Assembly (NCBI RefSeq): GCF_023487995.1
Contig: NZ_JAMFKN010000009.1
Location: 124,001-188,000 of the forward strand
Source: Thermohalobaculum sediminis
GTDB taxonomy: Bacteria; Pseudomonadota; Alphaproteobacteria; Rhodobacterales; Rhodobacteraceae
Length of the DNA stretch: 64,000 nucleotides
Direction: 5' to 3'
The translations under genes and the position numbers were made by a program. How positions within the stretch are numbered: the first letter of the stretch is position 1; each line of letters begins with the position of its first letter. Below, in pieces: positions 25,049 to 35,050 of the stretch. The notes under the pieces are model-generated. The model was given only the letters and a program-made list of their open reading frames with translations. It ran no database searches and had not been told where the DNA came from.

Positions 25049-26697
25049 CGCGTCACCGTCCAGCGGTAGAGCCATGTCTCGGACTGCCGCTGGCCCGCCT
25101 CGTTCTCGAGCGCGAGCTGCAGTTCGGCCGCCTCTGCATTTCCCGGCTCGAACACGAAGGCCGCGCGCAGCATCTGGCCACCCGGCAGCGGCGTCAGCGT
25201 GACAGGCGACACTGCGCCGGCGCTGGCCGTGACGAGGCCGCGCGGCATCCCCACGCTCTCGGACGGCAACGCGAAGTCGATCACGAAATCGCGCTTCGTG
25301 CGGTCGTGCATCGAGATGCCGCTGCGCGTGGTCCTGACCCGCGCGAGGGGGGCCGCGTCGGGTGGCGTCGCGCACCAGTGCAGGCGGTAGGCGAACTCGT
25401 GGCCCGCCTCGGATGGCTGCAACGGCTCGCGCGGCCGCCAGAAGGCGACGATGTTGTCGTTGAATTCGTTCTCGACCGGGATCTCGACGAGCATGACTGT
25501 GCCGGGCCCCCATTCGCCCAATGGCTCCACCCATCCGCTCGGGCGCCGATCATAGCGTGCTTCGGCGTCCTGGTAATGGCTGAAATCGAGCGGGCGCTGC
25601 GTGAGGCCGAATCCCTTGGGATTCTCGTCGACGAAGGCCGAGATCTCGACCCTTGCGGGGTTCGTGAGCGGACGCCACAGCCGCGTCCCCTGGCCGGTGA
25701 TCATCTGCAGGCCCGCGCTGTCATGCACCGCGTCGCGGAAATCGTCGATCCCTGCGCGCTGTTCGGGCCCGAAATAATACATCGAGGTAAGCGGCGCGAT
25801 GCCGATCTGGTCGATCTGGGTCCGCGGGAAAAGCCGGCAGCGGGTCTGCATCACCGTCGTCTCGCCCGGCCTGATCTCGAACTCGAAGGCGCCGGTCACC
25901 GAGGGACTGTCGAGCAGCGCATGGACGAGGATGTCGCGCGCGTCGGGACGCGGCTCGTGGATCCAGAAATTGCGGAAATGCGGGAACTCCTCGCCCCGCG
26001 GGTCGGCGGTCGCGATCGCGAGGCCGCGGGCCGACAGCCCGAAGATCATGTTGCGCGCGATGCCGCGAAAGTAGCTTGCGCCCTGGAAGACGAGGAATTC
26101 GTCCAGCACGTCGGGGCTGTTGATCGGGCTGCGCAGCCGGAAGCCGGTGAAGTCGAGCCCGTCGCCGGCCCCGGAAGGCGCGCGCCCGTCGGGGAAGGGG
26201 AAGTGGCTCGCGTCGAAGTCGAAGAGGTCGGACGAGAAGGCGAGGTCCTCGACCGCGGCCTGCCGGACGATCGAGATGCTCACCCGCTGGCGGTAGACCG
26301 ATCCGGGCGGCAGGAGGTCGATGGCGAACGCGCTGCCCGAGCCTGCCAGCGGACGGGCATCCGCGCGGAAGCGGATGGCGCGGTACTGATCGTATTCGAG
26401 ATTCGCGAAGGGCGCGCGGAGGGTCATCGCCGGGGCCGCGTAGTCCTTCGACGCCCGGTCCCGCGCCAGTGCGACGAGATCTGCGAAGTCGAAGGGAGGG
26501 GTTGCCGCCGGAGTCTCGGCGAGGGGTGCATCCGGTACCACCGCCGCCCCGGCGGCCTGCTGGGCCGACGCGGCACCCGCGGCGACGGCGCCGAGAACGC
26601 CGGCGCCTGCTCCGGCGATGAAGCCGCGGCGGCTGATCGTCCCGGATGGCGGCGCGGGCCGCGTCGTGGACATCGGGGTCGGACGGGATCGGGACAT
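25045..26697 (-). CDS. OpgG/OpgD-family periplasmic glucan protein, first copy
   Basis: A 550-residue Tat-exported protein (TISRRGFIAGAGAGVLGAVAAGAASA) with the MdoG domain from about residue 70 to the end. Family motifs include FDFADLVALARDRA, NPKGFGLTQRPLDF, YDRRPSGWVEP and a C-terminal Ig-like part. Members of this family (GH186) are beta-1,2-glucanases or transglycosylases. A Tat rather than Sec signal is more typical of OpgD. The start at 26697 follows GAGGAGACAG. It is the promoter-proximal partner of opgH. Confidence 0.9.
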   Translation of the reverse strand: MSRSRPTPMSTTRPAPPSGTISRRGFIAGAGAGVLGAVAAGAASAQQAAGAAVVPDAPLAETPAATPPFDFADLVALARDRASKDYAAPAMTLRAPFANLEYDQYRAIRFRADARPLAGSGSAFAIDLLPPGSVYRQRVSISIVRQAAVEDLAFSSDLFDFDASHFPFPDGRAPSGAGDGLDFTGFRLRSPINSPDVLDEFLVFQGASYFRGIARNMIFGLSARGLAIATADPRGEEFPHFRNFWIHEPRPDARDILVHALLDSPSVTGAFEFEIRPGETTVMQTRCRLFPRTQIDQIGIAPLTSMYYFGPEQRAGIDDFRDAVHDSAGLQMITGQGTRLWRPLTNPARVEISAFVDENPKGFGLTQRPLDFSHYQDAEARYDRRPSGWVEPLGEWGPGTVMLVEIPVENEFNDNIVAFWRPREPLQPSEAGHEFAYRLHWCATPPDAAPLARVRTTRSGISMHDRTKRDFVIDFALPSESVGMPRGLVTASAGAVSPVTLTPLPGGQMLRAAFVFEPGNAEAAELQLALENEAGQRQSETWLYRWTVTR

Positions 26698-27025
26698 CTG
26701 TCTCCTCAGGCGCGACACTGCAACACCCACCCCGAAACGCGCGCAGCCCCTCGCAGTCATGCGGTCGAGAAGCGGAGCCGTGGCCGGATGACTCTGCCGA
26801 CGCGGCACTTCCGCCGCAGGCCGCACAAAATCGGGCTGCTAAATAATGAGCATTCCCGCGCCCGACAATAAGGAGAGTGGGCGTGGCGCAATCGCAACGC
26901 AAAGAAAGATATTTGAGTTTCGCCGCACTCGGCAACCCCACCCATGAATCCCGTCCCAAGCTCGCCTCATTTCTGAACACATTCTGGCCGCGTGGGTTCC
27001 TGGGGTGGATGTGTCCGGGCGGGGG
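26698..27025. other. Divergent intergenic region, opgG copy 1 / ABC transporter
   Basis: This 328-bp stretch must hold the promoters of both divergent operons. Bases 26830-26960 are clearly richer in A/T than the surroundings. No convincing palindrome was found. An AAGGAG precedes a GTG at 26877, but the 75-codon frame it opens overlaps the ABC gene and looks unlike a protein. Confidence 0.5.
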
Positions 27026-29257
27026 ATGGTTCGCGGTAGGGTACAGGCTTTCGGTGAGTCTCGGGCGGTCGCGCCATGGCGCGGGACCGGGGGCGAGGCG
27101 CTGATCGCAGCCCGGATCTGCACGCTGGCCGCGATGGTCGGCTTCCTGCCCATCGTCCTCGCCCACGCGCCGCCCGAGGTGGCCCAAGCCCTTTCCGAAC
27201 ACGGCGTCCGCGCGGCTCAACTCGCCGCGGCCGCCCTTGCCGCGATCGCGGCGATGGATTTCCCGGCTGTTGCGGCCTGGCTCGACCGCGCCATCGGGCC
27301 GGATCGTCTGCGGCGCCCACTGGTCCGCGCCGGCCGCACGCCCGTCTCGCACATGCGCGGCTTCTGGGGGTTGCTCGGGGCCTATTGGGTCTCGGAGCGG
27401 TGGGTCGAGGCCTGGGCGTTGACGATCGGCATGTTCGGCCTCACCACCCTCATCAGCAAGAGCAGCGTCTGGGCCGCGACCTCGAGCGCCGATTTCCTGA
27501 ACGCGCTGGTCCGCTTCCACAGGCCCGAGGACGGCATGGAGCCGGTCTCGTATCTCGTCACGGCGGTCGCGGTCTTCGCCGCCGTCCATCTCGGGCGGAT
27601 CGGGGCGAGCGGCATCCGGCACCTGTGCTCGAGCACGCTGCACCGCAAGGCGCGGGGATGGACTCAGGCGCAGTTCTCGGGCGCGATCCTCGCCCGCCAC
27701 CATGTCGCCGCGAGCCTGATGAGCGACCGCGACACCGGCCGCGGCGCGCGGCTGCCGGACAACATCGACCAGCGGGTCGACGAATGCACGATGAACGTGT
27801 TCGCCGGCCTCGTCGGGCTTGCAATGGGGGTCTGGGGCGCGATCGCCTCGATCTACTTCATCTCGGTCGCGGTGATCGAGCGCTCGACCGAGGTCGCCTT
27901 CCTCGAGCGCTGGGCGGCCGCGGCCTCGGCGTTTCTGGGGCGCCACCTTGGCATGGGCCCGGTCGATCTCACGCCGGGCGAGTATGGCAGCGCGCTCCTC
28001 GTGCTCCTGCTGGTGCTGGTCTATGTGCCCGTCGGGCTCGCGATCGCTTGGCGGATGGGCCGGGTGCTCGAGCGCCAGACGCTGGCGCAGCAGAGCGCGG
28101 GCGGATCGTGGCGCGGCGAATACAACGCCATGCTGGCCCGCGCCCCGCAGCTTGCCGCCTCGCACGGGCAGAAGGTGCAGGCCCGCGTCAATGGCCGGCT
28201 CTACACGGCCGTCGATGGCGTGTGGCACCGGGTGAACATCACCCGGTTCAACTTCATGGTGTTCACTGACGCCTACAATTTCATGGCGAACCGCCTCGTG
28301 GCCTACCTGCCGGCCCTCCCGGCCTTCCTCGAGGGGGGCATGAGCTTCCGGCGCTATTCGGCGACGTCGGAGCTGGTCGCCCAGTTCATCAACGACACCT
28401 CGTGGTTCATCCATGTCATGCCGGCGCTGGCGACGCTCAAGGCCAATGCACGCCGCCTCAACGAGCTCGCCAACGCCATCGAGGACGTGCAGGAGCGCTC
28501 GGATTTCTACGCGCGGACGGGCGTGTCGGACTTCCGGTTCCACAGCCAGGACGCGGCGCTGGGCGTGTCGGTCCCGAGGATCGAGCTCAGCCATCGCGGG
28601 CACGAGGCCGCGCCGTTCCTGCGGGCCAAGGGGCTCGTGTTCCGGCCGGGGCAGTGGGTCTATGTGCGCGGCGGCAATGGCTGCGGCAAGAGCAGCCTGA
28701 TGAAGGCGATCGCCGGCCTGTGGCCCTACGGCAAGGGTGAGATCGTGCTGGGCGAGGGTGCGCGCTGCTTCTTCGCCGGGCAGGACCCGGACCTGCCGGT
28801 GCGGCTGAGCCTGCGCGAGTTGGTCTGCTACCCGGCCCTCGAGGACGAGCATGCCGAGCGCGAGGTCGCGGCGGCTCTGGCCGAGGTGGGGCTCGGCAAG
28901 TTCATCCGCCACATGGACGCGGCACTGCACGACGGCCTGCCGTGGCAGAGCGTGCTGAGCGGCGGCCAGCGCCAGCGTCTCGTGCTCGCGCGCATCCTTC
29001 TCCATCGCCCCGACGTGCTGCTGCTGGACGAGGCGACCTCCGCACTCGACCCCGACGCGGTGCGCGAGTTCCACCTGCTGCTGCGCGAGCATTGCCCCCG
29101 GGCCGTGGTTCTCAGCGTCATGCACGACGCCGAGATCCCGCGCGACCCCGGGGGGCGGCCGTTCTACGCGAGGATGCTGCTGATCGCCGATGGCGAGGCG
29201 CAGCTCGTTCCCCTAGACTCGCTGCCGGCCGGTCGCGAGGCGATCGCCGCGGAGTGA
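27026..29257 (+). CDS. SbmA/BacA/ABCD-like ABC transporter, fused membrane and ATPase domains
   Basis: A 743-residue half-transporter. The N-terminal half has about six membrane segments and the NIDQRVDECTMN motif typical of the ABC_membrane_2 (SbmA/BacA/YddA) group. The ATPase follows with Walker A GGNGCGKSS near residue 550, signature LSGGQRQR and Walker B VLLLDEATSALD. Bac/Sbm relatives move peptides, vitamin B12 or lipids; here the glucan genes on both sides suggest export or retrieval of a glucan, which is inference. The start is uncertain: GTG at 27005 or 27011 is possible. Confidence 0.85.
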   Translation: MVRGRVQAFGESRAVAPWRGTGGEALIAARICTLAAMVGFLPIVLAHAPPEVAQALSEHGVRAAQLAAAALAAIAAMDFPAVAAWLDRAIGPDRLRRPLVRAGRTPVSHMRGFWGLLGAYWVSERWVEAWALTIGMFGLTTLISKSSVWAATSSADFLNALVRFHRPEDGMEPVSYLVTAVAVFAAVHLGRIGASGIRHLCSSTLHRKARGWTQAQFSGAILARHHVAASLMSDRDTGRGARLPDNIDQRVDECTMNVFAGLVGLAMGVWGAIASIYFISVAVIERSTEVAFLERWAAAASAFLGRHLGMGPVDLTPGEYGSALLVLLLVLVYVPVGLAIAWRMGRVLERQTLAQQSAGGSWRGEYNAMLARAPQLAASHGQKVQARVNGRLYTAVDGVWHRVNITRFNFMVFTDAYNFMANRLVAYLPALPAFLEGGMSFRRYSATSELVAQFINDTSWFIHVMPALATLKANARRLNELANAIEDVQERSDFYARTGVSDFRFHSQDAALGVSVPRIELSHRGHEAAPFLRAKGLVFRPGQWVYVRGGNGCGKSSLMKAIAGLWPYGKGEIVLGEGARCFFAGQDPDLPVRLSLRELVCYPALEDEHAEREVAAALAEVGLGKFIRHMDAALHDGLPWQSVLSGGQRQRLVLARILLHRPDVLLLDEATSALDPDAVREFHLLLREHCPRAVVLSVMHDAEIPRDPGGRPFYARMLLIADGEAQLVPLDSLPAGREAIAAE

Positions 29258-29312
29258 CGGCCGCGGCCCCCCGCGCCGGCGGCGGAGCGGCGGGAGACGG
29301 GGCAGAAAGCCG

Positions 29313-31580
29313 ATGGCGCAGGGCACCAGCATCGACGACCTGATGGCGCGGATGACGCTGGCCGAGAAGATCGGGCAGCTCAATCTCCTCAGTGCCGGCG
29401 AGGGGCCCGAGACGGGCAGCCCGCGCAGCCGCGACATCCGCGCGCGGCTGGCCGAGGGCCGTCTTGGCGCGCTGTTCGGCACCAAGTCGGTGCGCTCGGT
29501 CCGGGCGTGGCAGGAGCTTGCGGTCGCGGGCTCGCGGCACGGCATTCCGCTGCTGTTCGCCGAGGACGTGATCCACGGCCATCGCACCATCTTTCCGTTG
29601 CCGATCGCGCTCGCCTCGTCGTGGGACATGGCGCTGGTCGAGGCGACCGCGCGTGTCGCCGCGGCCGAAGCGGCGGCCGAGGGGATCCGGCAGGTCTATG
29701 CGCCGATGGTCGATATCGCCCGGGATGCCCGCTGGGGCCGGATCGCCGAGAGCCCCGGCGAGGACCCCTTCCTTGCCGCCCGCTATGCCGAGGCGATGGT
29801 CCGGGGCCTCCAGGGCGCGGACCTCCGCGCGCCGGACGCGGTGGCCGCCTGCCTCAAGCATTTCGTCGCCTACGGCGCGGCGGCTGGCGGGCGCGACTAC
29901 GACAATGCGAGCCTCGCGCCCGCCGAGCTGATTGGCGTTTATGCCGAGCCCTTCCGGGCCGGGGTGGCGGCGGGGGCGGCGAGCGTCATGGCGGCCTTCA
30001 ATGCCGTCAACGGGCAACCCATGCACGCGCATCGCAAGCTGATCGACGGCTGGCTGCGCGGGACCTGCGGCTTCGAGGGGTTGGTCGTCGCCGACTACAC
30101 CGGCATCCACGAGCTGATGGCGCATGGCATCGGCGACCGCGAGACGGTGGCGGCGCTCGCGCTGGTTGCGGGGGTCGACATCGACATGATGGGCGAGGAC
30201 TACCTCGCCTGTCTGGATCGGATCGCCGCCGAGGGCCTTGTCCGCCCGGATGTTGGAATCGAGATCGACCCGGCACAGGTCGTCGAGGCGATCGACCGCT
30301 CCTGTCGGCGGGTGCTGGAGATGAAGGAGCGGGTTGGGCTGTTCGACGATCCGTTCCGCTACTGCGACGAGGCCCGCGCCGCACGCCTCACTCTCGCGCC
30401 GGCGCACCGCGATCTGGCGCGCCGGGCCGCGGCCGCCTGCTGCGTGCTGCTGAAGAACGCAGGCGGGGTGCTGCCGCTGGCGCCCGGCGCGCGGGTGGCG
30501 CTGATCGGGCGGCTCGCGGACGACCGCGCCAACATGCTGGGCACATGGGCGGTATCGGGCGACCCGGCCGAGGCGGCGACGATCCTCGAAGGGCTGCGCG
30601 AGACGCATGACGGCGAGGTGCGCCACGCGGTCGGCGCGAACCTGGTCGATGATCCCGAGATCGCAGCCCGACTGGACGTGTTCGGGCCCATCGTGCGTCT
30701 CGACCCGCGTCAAGAGCGCGAGATGACCGCCGAGGCCCTCGCCCTCGCCACCGACAGCGATGTCGTCGTGTTGGTCGCGGGCGAGGCGAAAGAGCATTCC
30801 GGCGAGAGCGCAAGCCGCACCGAGCTCGACATCCCGGCGCCGCAGCGGCGGCTCCTCGAGGCGCTGGCCGGGGCGGGCAAGCCCGTCGTCCTCGTGGTGC
30901 TGGCGGGCCGTCCGCTGGTGCTGGCGCGCGAGGCCGGGCTTGCGGATGCGCTGGTGCTGGGCTGGTTCGGCGGAACCGAGGGCGGCCGCGGCCTCGCCGA
31001 CGTGCTGACCGGCCGCGCCGAGCCTGGCGGGCGGCTCGCCGTCTCGCTGCCGGCGCGAACGGGGCAGGTGCCGCTGCATCACGGCGCCGAGACGACCGGC
31101 AGGCCCTGGACCGGGCGGTTCGAGAAGTTCCGCACGGGCTATCTCGACCTTCCCGACGACGTTCCACCGGCTGGCGGGCTCTATCCCTTCGGCTTCGGAC
31201 TCGGCTACACCGACTTCGAGCTGGACGCGCCCCGCGTCACGCCCACGAGGCCGACGGGCGGGGACAGGTACGTGACGGTCACGGTGGCGGTCCGCAACAC
31301 CGGCGCGCAGCGGGGGGCCACGGTGGTGCAGCTATATGTCACCGACCCGGTGGCACGCTGCGTCCGGCCCTCGCGCGAGCTGAAGGGCTTCGAGCGGGTG
31401 ACGCTCGACCCGGGCGAGGCGCGCGAGGTCGCGTTCACCCTTGGCCGCGAGGACCTCGCCTATCTCGTGGGCGAGACCATCGGCACGCTCGAGCGCGTCT
31501 GGGACCCCGGCACCTTCGTGATCCATGTCGGCCTGAACGCGCGCGACCTTCGGAGCGTCGAGATCGCATGGACCCCCTGA
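29313..31580 (+). CDS. GH3 beta-glucosidase
   Basis: A 755-residue glycoside hydrolase family 3 enzyme with an N-terminal barrel, the second alpha/beta domain and a C-terminal fibronectin III-like domain. The nucleophile is Asp261 in LVVADYTGI; EAKEHSGESASRTEL holds the likely acid/base region. No signal peptide is evident, so it probably acts in the cytoplasm on imported or released sophoro-oligosaccharides. It overlaps the next gene, a GH144 glucanase, by 13 bp, which points to beta-1,2-glucan breakdown. Confidence 0.88.
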   Translation: MAQGTSIDDLMARMTLAEKIGQLNLLSAGEGPETGSPRSRDIRARLAEGRLGALFGTKSVRSVRAWQELAVAGSRHGIPLLFAEDVIHGHRTIFPLPIALASSWDMALVEATARVAAAEAAAEGIRQVYAPMVDIARDARWGRIAESPGEDPFLAARYAEAMVRGLQGADLRAPDAVAACLKHFVAYGAAAGGRDYDNASLAPAELIGVYAEPFRAGVAAGAASVMAAFNAVNGQPMHAHRKLIDGWLRGTCGFEGLVVADYTGIHELMAHGIGDRETVAALALVAGVDIDMMGEDYLACLDRIAAEGLVRPDVGIEIDPAQVVEAIDRSCRRVLEMKERVGLFDDPFRYCDEARAARLTLAPAHRDLARRAAAACCVLLKNAGGVLPLAPGARVALIGRLADDRANMLGTWAVSGDPAEAATILEGLRETHDGEVRHAVGANLVDDPEIAARLDVFGPIVRLDPRQEREMTAEALALATDSDVVVLVAGEAKEHSGESASRTELDIPAPQRRLLEALAGAGKPVVLVVLAGRPLVLAREAGLADALVLGWFGGTEGGRGLADVLTGRAEPGGRLAVSLPARTGQVPLHHGAETTGRPWTGRFEKFRTGYLDLPDDVPPAGGLYPFGFGLGYTDFELDAPRVTPTRPTGGDRYVTVTVAVRNTGAQRGATVVQLYVTDPVARCVRPSRELKGFERVTLDPGEAREVAFTLGREDLAYLVGETIGTLERVWDPGTFVIHVGLNARDLRSVEIAWTP

Positions 31581-32860
31581 ACCCAGGCCTGCCACCGAAA
31601 GGACTGTCGGACGATGCCCTGCTCGACGCCGTCAGCCGCGCCGCGCTCGACTACTTCTGGTCCTTCGCCCACCCCGTCAGCGGCATGGCACGCGAGCGCA
31701 GCGGCGGCAGCTTCGGCTACGACACCGATGCGACCGTGACCACCGGGGGCACGGGCTTCGGCATCATGGCGATGCTGGCGGGGGCGGCGCGCGGCTGGCT
31801 GGACCGGGCGCAAGTCGCGGGCCGGATCGGCCGGATCGTCGATTTCCTGGAGGTGGCCGAGCGTCACCACGGGGTATTCCCGCATTTCATGAATGGCGAA
31901 ACCGGCCGGACGATCCCCTTCAGTCCGCGGGACGATGGCGGCGACCTCGTCGAGACGTCGTTCCTGATCGCGGGGCTTCTTGCGGCGCGTCAGGCCTTTG
32001 CCGGCGAGCCCGGGCTGGTCGCAGGGATCGACCGGATCTGGCATGGCGTCGAGTGGTCCGCCCATCTGCGCGACGGCGGCCGCGAGCTGATGTGGCACCG
32101 CAGCGACCGCCATCCCTGGGACGCGCGAAGCCTGCCGATCCGGGGCTGGAACGAGTGCCTCGTGACCTATGTCCTCGCGGTCGCCTCGCCCACCCATTCC
32201 GTCCCGGCCAGCGTCTATCACGACTGCTGGGCACGGGGTGACCAGTTCCTCAACGGGCGGCGCTATCACGGCATCCGCTTGCCGCTGGGCCCCGCCGGCG
32301 GGGGGCCGATGTTCCTCTCGCACTATTCGTTCCTGGGACTCGACCCGAACGGGCTCGCGGACCGCTATGCCGATTACGGCGAGCAGGTCCGGGCGCATGC
32401 GCGCATCAACCACGCGCACTGCGTCGCGAACCCGCATGGCTATCCCGGCTATGGCCCTGAGTGCTGGGGCCTGACGGCCAGCGACAGCCCGCTGGGCTAT
32501 GCCGCCCACTCGCCGACCGAGGATCTCGGTGTGATCTCGCCCACCGCCGCGGTCGCGTCGATGCCGTATCTGCCGGACTGTGCGATGCGGGCGCTGCGCC
32601 ACTTCGTCGAGGACCGGGGCGCGGCGCTCTGGGGGCGCTTCGGGCTGGTCGACGCCTTCGCGCCGGGCGCGGGCTGGGTGGCGCCGGCGACGCTGGCGAT
32701 CGACCAGGGCCCCATCGTCGTGATGGTCGAGAACCACCGCAGCGGCCTCCTGTGGGATCTCCTGATGTCGGCGCCGGAGGTAAGGGCGGCGCTGCGCGCG
32801 CTGGAGTTCAGAAGCCCCCGCCTCGACGGCACAGACGCGGCATCGCGCGCGAACGCCTGA
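31568..32860 (+). CDS. GH144-type (glucoamylase-like fold) beta-1,2-glucanase candidate
   Basis: A 430-residue (alpha/alpha)6-barrel protein of the glycoamylase-like family that contains the endo-beta-1,2-glucanases of GH144. Recognisable parts are SRAALDYFWSFAHPVSGMAR, the TGGTGFGIMAM segment, RGWNECLVTYVLA and the acidic stretch AAHSPTEDLGVISPTAA. No clear signal peptide is seen at this start. Coupled to the GH3 gene and next to opgGH, it probably cuts periplasmic glucan or its fragments. Beta-1,2 specificity is inferred from family and context. Confidence 0.78.
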   Translation: MDPLNPGLPPKGLSDDALLDAVSRAALDYFWSFAHPVSGMARERSGGSFGYDTDATVTTGGTGFGIMAMLAGAARGWLDRAQVAGRIGRIVDFLEVAERHHGVFPHFMNGETGRTIPFSPRDDGGDLVETSFLIAGLLAARQAFAGEPGLVAGIDRIWHGVEWSAHLRDGGRELMWHRSDRHPWDARSLPIRGWNECLVTYVLAVASPTHSVPASVYHDCWARGDQFLNGRRYHGIRLPLGPAGGGPMFLSHYSFLGLDPNGLADRYADYGEQVRAHARINHAHCVANPHGYPGYGPECWGLTASDSPLGYAAHSPTEDLGVISPTAAVASMPYLPDCAMRALRHFVEDRGAALWGRFGLVDAFAPGAGWVAPATLAIDQGPIVVMVENHRSGLLWDLLMSAPEVRAALRALEFRSPRLDGTDAASRANA

Positions 32861-32867
32861 CGGCCGA

Positions 32868-34238
32868 TCAGCCGCCCGCCAGCCTCGCGCGCACCGTGCG
32901 CCGGCTCTCGACGGCCGAGATGAGCGCGGCGTGGCTCCAGGTCAGGTCGGGGCAGGAGGCGGGCGCGCCCGTTGTTCCGTCGATCTGCTCGGGCAGGCGG
33001 CCGTCGGGAGGCGCATGGTGGCGGACCGCGGCGAGGTAGCGCTCGCCCTCGATCACGATCCGCGCCGCCGCGGCGCCGCGATCGCCCGAGCGCGCGGCCG
33101 CATCGTCGCCGAGGAACGCGCCAAGGGACCTCGACGCGTCCGCCGGCAGCGCCTGGCCGGTCAGAACGCTCCCGGCGAGCGCGAAGTGGAACTCCGCCAT
33201 GCCCAGCGTTGTCGGGATCCACGGGTTGCCGCCGAAAAAGCGATCCGCCGGCCCGCGACCGATCACGGGGAACGCCGCGCTCCAGACCGGAAAGCGGCGC
33301 GCGGACCACTCGACCAGCCATGCCGCGGTCGCGAGGAGGCGCGGGTCCGCCGGGCCGAAGGCGTCGCCCCAATCTCCCGCAATGAGCGCGCCGAGGATCA
33401 CCGCGGCGTCGCTCGCTCCCGGCGCGGCGATGCTCGACGCGCGGATGACGCCGCTTGCCGGATCGGCCAGCCCCCCGAGCGCCGCCTCGATCCGCGCGAG
33501 CGGGGCCTGCGTCGCGGCCTCGGTCAGGACACCCGAATCGCAGGCCGCGCGAAGCGCCGCGCGCTGTGCCATCAGGGTGAAGGCATGGAGGCCGTTTTCC
33601 CCCTCCTCCTCCCACGGGCCGACGCAGGGCGCGGCCGCCTGCGCGACGGTGTAGGCGAGGTCCAGCGCGAGCAGCCGGTCCCCCGCGACCCCGCGCGCCG
33701 CGCCCATCGCCATGAACGACAGCGCCCGCAGGGCCGGCCCGTCATGCTGCGGGCGCGACCAGCGCTCGGCATCGACGCTGCCGTCGAGATTGGCGCGCGG
33801 CTCGCCCAGCAGCACCGGGCCGGCGAGCGCGGCAAGCTCGGCGTCCGGGCGCAGGAAGCGCCGGAACCGGGGCAGGGTGGTCGCCCTCAGCGGGTTGGCG
33901 GCGGGGCCCGGCTGGGTCGCGATCCGCAGGCTGAAGGCGGCATGGTCGCGCATCCGCTCTTGCCACGAAGATGGTTCCCGCACCGCCAGCATGGGTGCGA
34001 GCCGCATGACGACGGCGGCATCGCGGACCCAGTGCCAGGCGTAGTCCGGCATCGGATCCCACCTCGCGCGGTGGCGCGACGCGACGACCGAGCCGGGCGC
34101 CGCGACGATCTGCTGGCCGAATTCGGCCCGCTCGTGCCGGAAATTCTCTGGAGACACGCTCAGCCGCATGGCCTCGCGCGAGGCGCGCGCCTGCGCCTCG
34201 AGCCAGCGGTCGAGCCCGTCCTCGGCCGCCGCGGTCAT
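32868..34238 (-). CDS. GH15 glucoamylase-family protein
   Basis: A 456-residue GH15-like enzyme. Conserved landmarks are the substrate site YAWHWVRDAA (66-75), RPQHDGPALRAL (162-173), the catalytic-acid region PWEEEG (208-213) and the C-terminal LPEQIDGTTGAP with the presumed catalytic base Glu417. GH15 enzymes release glucose from alpha-linked ends. Rhodobacter periplasmic glucans are known to contain one alpha-1,6 bond among beta-1,2 bonds, so the alpha bond is a possible target (inference). It converges with the GH144 gene across seven bases and its start overlaps the hydrolase stop. Confidence 0.8.
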   Translation of the reverse strand: MTAAAEDGLDRWLEAQARASREAMRLSVSPENFRHERAEFGQQIVAAPGSVVASRHRARWDPMPDYAWHWVRDAAVVMRLAPMLAVREPSSWQERMRDHAAFSLRIATQPGPAANPLRATTLPRFRRFLRPDAELAALAGPVLLGEPRANLDGSVDAERWSRPQHDGPALRALSFMAMGAARGVAGDRLLALDLAYTVAQAAAPCVGPWEEEGENGLHAFTLMAQRAALRAACDSGVLTEAATQAPLARIEAALGGLADPASGVIRASSIAAPGASDAAVILGALIAGDWGDAFGPADPRLLATAAWLVEWSARRFPVWSAAFPVIGRGPADRFFGGNPWIPTTLGMAEFHFALAGSVLTGQALPADASRSLGAFLGDDAAARSGDRGAAAARIVIEGERYLAAVRHHAPPDGRLPEQIDGTTGAPASCPDLTWSHAALISAVESRRTVRARLAGG

Positions 34239-35002
34239 CGGCGCCGCCCCGCCGCGATGACCCGCTCGAGCGCCGCGCCCAGCCGCCGCGCGTAGTCCGC
34301 GCCGGTCGGGCAGTGATGCTGGCCGGGCAGGATCTCGAGCGAGACCACGAGCGGCAGGCGCGCGGCCAGCGTCTGCATGTCGCAGGGCGGCGTGAGGCCG
34401 TCCTCGGCGCCGGTCATCAGGGCCACCGGGACGGCGATGCGGTGCGCCGGCGCGATCAGGTCATGGCCCCGCCATTCCGCGAAGGCGCCCGGCACCTCGT
34501 CCCGCAGCGCCTCGAGCGCCTCTGCCCCCATGCGGGCACGCGCAGCAATGAGGGCCGCGCCCGAGACGACGGGAGATATCGCCAGAACCCCCGCGATCTC
34601 GCCCGGCGCGGCTTCGGCGGCCAACCGCAGCGCGGCATGGGCGCCCATGCTGTGGCCGACCAGCAGCATGCCGCAGCCACTCCCCGCCGACAGTGAGGCG
34701 CGCGCCCAATCCGATACATGCCCCAGCGCCTCGATCTGCCCGGCCATGGTGAAGCGGTCCGGCCGCCCGGCACCCTCGCCGGCCGGCGAGTTCGGCAGAT
34801 GCGGCGCGACGACCTTCAGCCCCCGGCCGAGGCACGCGCGCACCACGGGTTGCATGTGCGGCTGATCTGGGCTGCCGCTCCGGCCATGCGCGATCAGCGC
34901 GAGGCCGCGGGGCGCCTCGCGCGGTGTGTAGACATCGACCGGAAGCCGCCCGGCCGCCGTAGGGGCCGGGAGCGTCGTGCGGACCGGCGCCATCTCGCCC
35001 AT
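34235..35002 (-). CDS. Dienelactone-hydrolase-like alpha/beta hydrolase
   Basis: A 255-residue hydrolase with the nucleophile elbow GHSMG (Ser118), an acid in LMTGAEDGLTPP and a late GQHHCP histidine. It has no signal peptide. Its stop overlaps the GH15 start by four bases and the second opgG lies 48 bp upstream, so the three form a leftward operon. Removal of acyl substituents from the glucan or its fragments would fit, but the substrate is unknown. Confidence 0.75.
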   Translation of the reverse strand: MGEMAPVRTTLPAPTAAGRLPVDVYTPREAPRGLALIAHGRSGSPDQPHMQPVVRACLGRGLKVVAPHLPNSPAGEGAGRPDRFTMAGQIEALGHVSDWARASLSAGSGCGMLLVGHSMGAHAALRLAAEAAPGEIAGVLAISPVVSGAALIAARARMGAEALEALRDEVPGAFAEWRGHDLIAPAHRIAVPVALMTGAEDGLTPPCDMQTLAARLPLVVSLEILPGQHHCPTGADYARRLGAALERVIAAGRRR

Positions 35003-35050
35003 GCCGTCAGCCCCCGCGCCGGCCCGGACGGCGCGACGCCCGGCCCCGCA

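Noticed and set aside
26877-27104. 75-codon frame with AAGGAG before a GTG
   Set aside because: It overlaps the ABC transporter start by 79 bases and its composition is not convincing; the purine tract may be chance in an AT-rich promoter region.
25721-29125. Very long open frame on the minus strand (1134 codons)
   Set aside because: It is antisense to the ABC transporter and out of frame with opgG; its histidine/arginine-rich composition is typical of the mirror frame of GC-rich genes.
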